From: Collinsella sp. MSK.8.10
GTDB lineage: Bacteria; Actinomycetota; Coriobacteriia; Coriobacteriales; Coriobacteriaceae
Reading direction: 5' to 3'
NCBI RefSeq assembly: GCF_019041915.1
Contig: NZ_JAHPYF010000003.1
Coordinates: 176,279 to 240,278, forward strand
Length of the DNA: 64,000 nucleotides
The first letter of the stretch is position 1. The number at the start of each line of letters is the position of its first letter. Shown in pieces: positions 63,067 to 64,000 of the stretch. A program made the translations under genes and the position numbers. Below the pieces are notes generated by a model that was not told where the DNA came from, made no database searches, and was given only the letters and a program-made list of their open reading frames with translations.

Positions 63067-63297
63067 CTACGGCTGCGCGGCGACTACAGCCTTCGCCAGC
63101 GCCTCGGCGGCCTTGCGCTTGGAGTCCATGTTCACGTGGATGTAGATGTCCATGATGGTGGCGCATGTGGCGTGCCCGGCGAGAACCTGCATGACCTTGG
63201 AATGCACGTCTGCCCTCGCGAGTGCGGTAAGATAGGAATGGCGAAGCTCGTGGAAGCAGAAGCCCTCGGCGCATTCAAGCGGCCGAGCATTCGCAAG
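63067..63297 (-). pseudogene. C-terminal remnant of a tyrosine recombinase (integrase)
   Basis: The minus-strand frame from a TGA (63300-63298) to the TAG at 63069-63067 encodes 76 residues with the catalytic end of a phage-type integrase: HELRHSYLTALARADVHS (His, Arg and His of the active site region), VLAGHATCATIMD and the nucleophile tyrosine in DIYIHVNMD. The N-terminal 300 or so residues and any start codon are missing. It marks an old mobile element insertion next to the polysaccharide cluster. Confidence 0.78.
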
Positions 63298-63462
63298 TCA
63301 ATTCCTCCTTTCACCGACTGGCAAAACGATTTACACCTAATTGTGGACATTGCCCACACGGTTTTCATTTCTCCTGCATTGATCTCGCTAAAATAATAAC
63401 TGCTGCTACCAGGGCATTTTCTGGTGCACATTCTATTGGCTCCTGCGAAGATCGGAGCGGGT

Positions 63463-64000
63463 ATGTTTGCCGCCGAGTCCCACACCAGCCGTCATCACAT
63501 CGCGATCGCTGCCATGGCCTGCCTATGCGTTTTGCTGGGCGGGCCTTCTTATGCCGCGGGCGCGGAGAGCCTGTTCATCGCGGGCGCGACGTACTTCGAG
63601 CCGGGCGTGTCGGGCCCCGGCTGGGCCTGGACCGATGCCGGCCATCTGGAGCTTGACGGCTACGCGGGCGACGCCATCGGCGCCGACGGCGACCTGGTCG
63701 TGACGCTTGTGGGGCGCAACTCGGTGACGCAGTCTCATACGCCCGACGCGGACATCACGCAGTGCGGCATGGAGGTGTGGGGCAACCTGACGCTTCGCGG
63801 CACCGGGTCCCTGGCGGCTTCGGGCTCGCAGTGCGCGATCCACGTCTCGCGGGCGCTCGCGGTTGACGGCTGCGCCGTCGATGCCCGGGCGGACGGGGCC
63901 GATGTCACGGACGAGGCCGTGGCCGGCGTGATCGCCGGCGGCATGGCCGTGCGCGGCGGCGGGCGCGTCGTTGCCGTAGGCGCAGGGTCCGGAGCGGGTG
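63463..64000 (+). CDS. secreted surface protein, 3' end outside window
   Basis: The frame is open from ATG 63463 (GGAG five bases upstream) to the end of the window, 179 codons. It starts with a signal peptide: basic HTSRHH, hydrophobic IAIAAMACLCVLLGG and a likely cut after SYAAGA. The mature part has repeats of the type GDLVVTLVGRNSVTQ, WGNLTLRGTGSLAA and AGGMAVRGGGRVVAVG, which resemble beta-helix or carbohydrate-binding domain repeats seen in large cell-wall proteins of Coriobacteriia. The C-terminal anchor would lie outside. Confidence 0.72.
   Translation, partial: MFAAESHTSRHHIAIAAMACLCVLLGGPSYAAGAESLFIAGATYFEPGVSGPGWAWTDAGHLELDGYAGDAIGADGDLVVTLVGRNSVTQSHTPDADITQCGMEVWGNLTLRGTGSLAASGSQCAIHVSRALAVDGCAVDARADGADVTDEAVAGVIAGGMAVRGGGRVVAVGAGSGAG

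Overview
The window looks like a chromosomal segment of a high-GC anaerobic actinobacterium of the class Coriobacteriia, most like Collinsella. This is inferred from gene content, codon use and the style of the intergenic repeats; no 16S rRNA gene is present. About 50 protein genes, four tRNAs and many structured intergenic elements can be supported.

Region 1 (1-4237) is a selenium-handling operon: selD (5' end outside the window), yedF, a DUF3343 putative Se/S carrier and a cysteine desulfurase, followed by a branched-chain amino acid transporter. tRNA-Pro and tRNA-Gly (4329-4485) and a divergent RelB-like/PIN toxin-antitoxin pair (4665-5457) follow.

Region 2 (5700-21294) is a complete formate hydrogenlyase operon of the Hyf type. 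It holds an Fe-S subunit, formate dehydrogenase H with an in-frame TGA at codon 140 followed by a SECIS-like hairpin, a second Fe-S subunit, five membrane subunits, the hydrogenase large and small subunits, the maturation factors HycH and HycI, and a formate channel. Its leader RNA can form two mutually exclusive structures.

Region 3 (21417-33877) supplies cofactors and further molybdenum enzymes: an orphan molybdopterin oxidoreductase, selA, selB, tRNA-Sec, mobA, a second DUF3343 protein with a cysteine-rich tail, glutamate dehydrogenase, and a two-gene molybdenum hydroxylase. The selenium supply, the Sec insertion machinery, the selenoenzyme that uses it and a molybdopterin nucleotidyltransferase therefore lie within about 28 kb.

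Region 4 (34018-50131) is housekeeping: tRNA-Leu, tig-clpP-clpX, valS, folC, a Xaa-Pro peptidase, an anaerobic glycerol-3-phosphate dehydrogenase-like set (GlpA-like, FAD oxidoreductase, DUF1667), a zinc-ribbon membrane protein and thrS. The gaps at 42174-42524 and 43614-44161 are packed with long inverted repeats of several families, including two hairpin elements that share a 27-nt core but have different, self-complementary arms.

Region 5 (50244-62784) is a Wzx/Wzy-type extracellular polysaccharide cluster. It is preceded by a NusG-like (LoaP-type) antiterminator gene whose promoter is bracketed by a 15-bp inverted repeat. The cluster carries two poly-G tracts: G9 ahead of the priming sugar transferase and G10 inside a DUF1919 gene, where the present length breaks the reading frame. 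They suggest phase variation. It also holds a truncated pyruvyltransferase.

Region 6 (62785-64000) contains the C-terminal remnant of a tyrosine recombinase and the start of a secreted surface protein that runs off the window.
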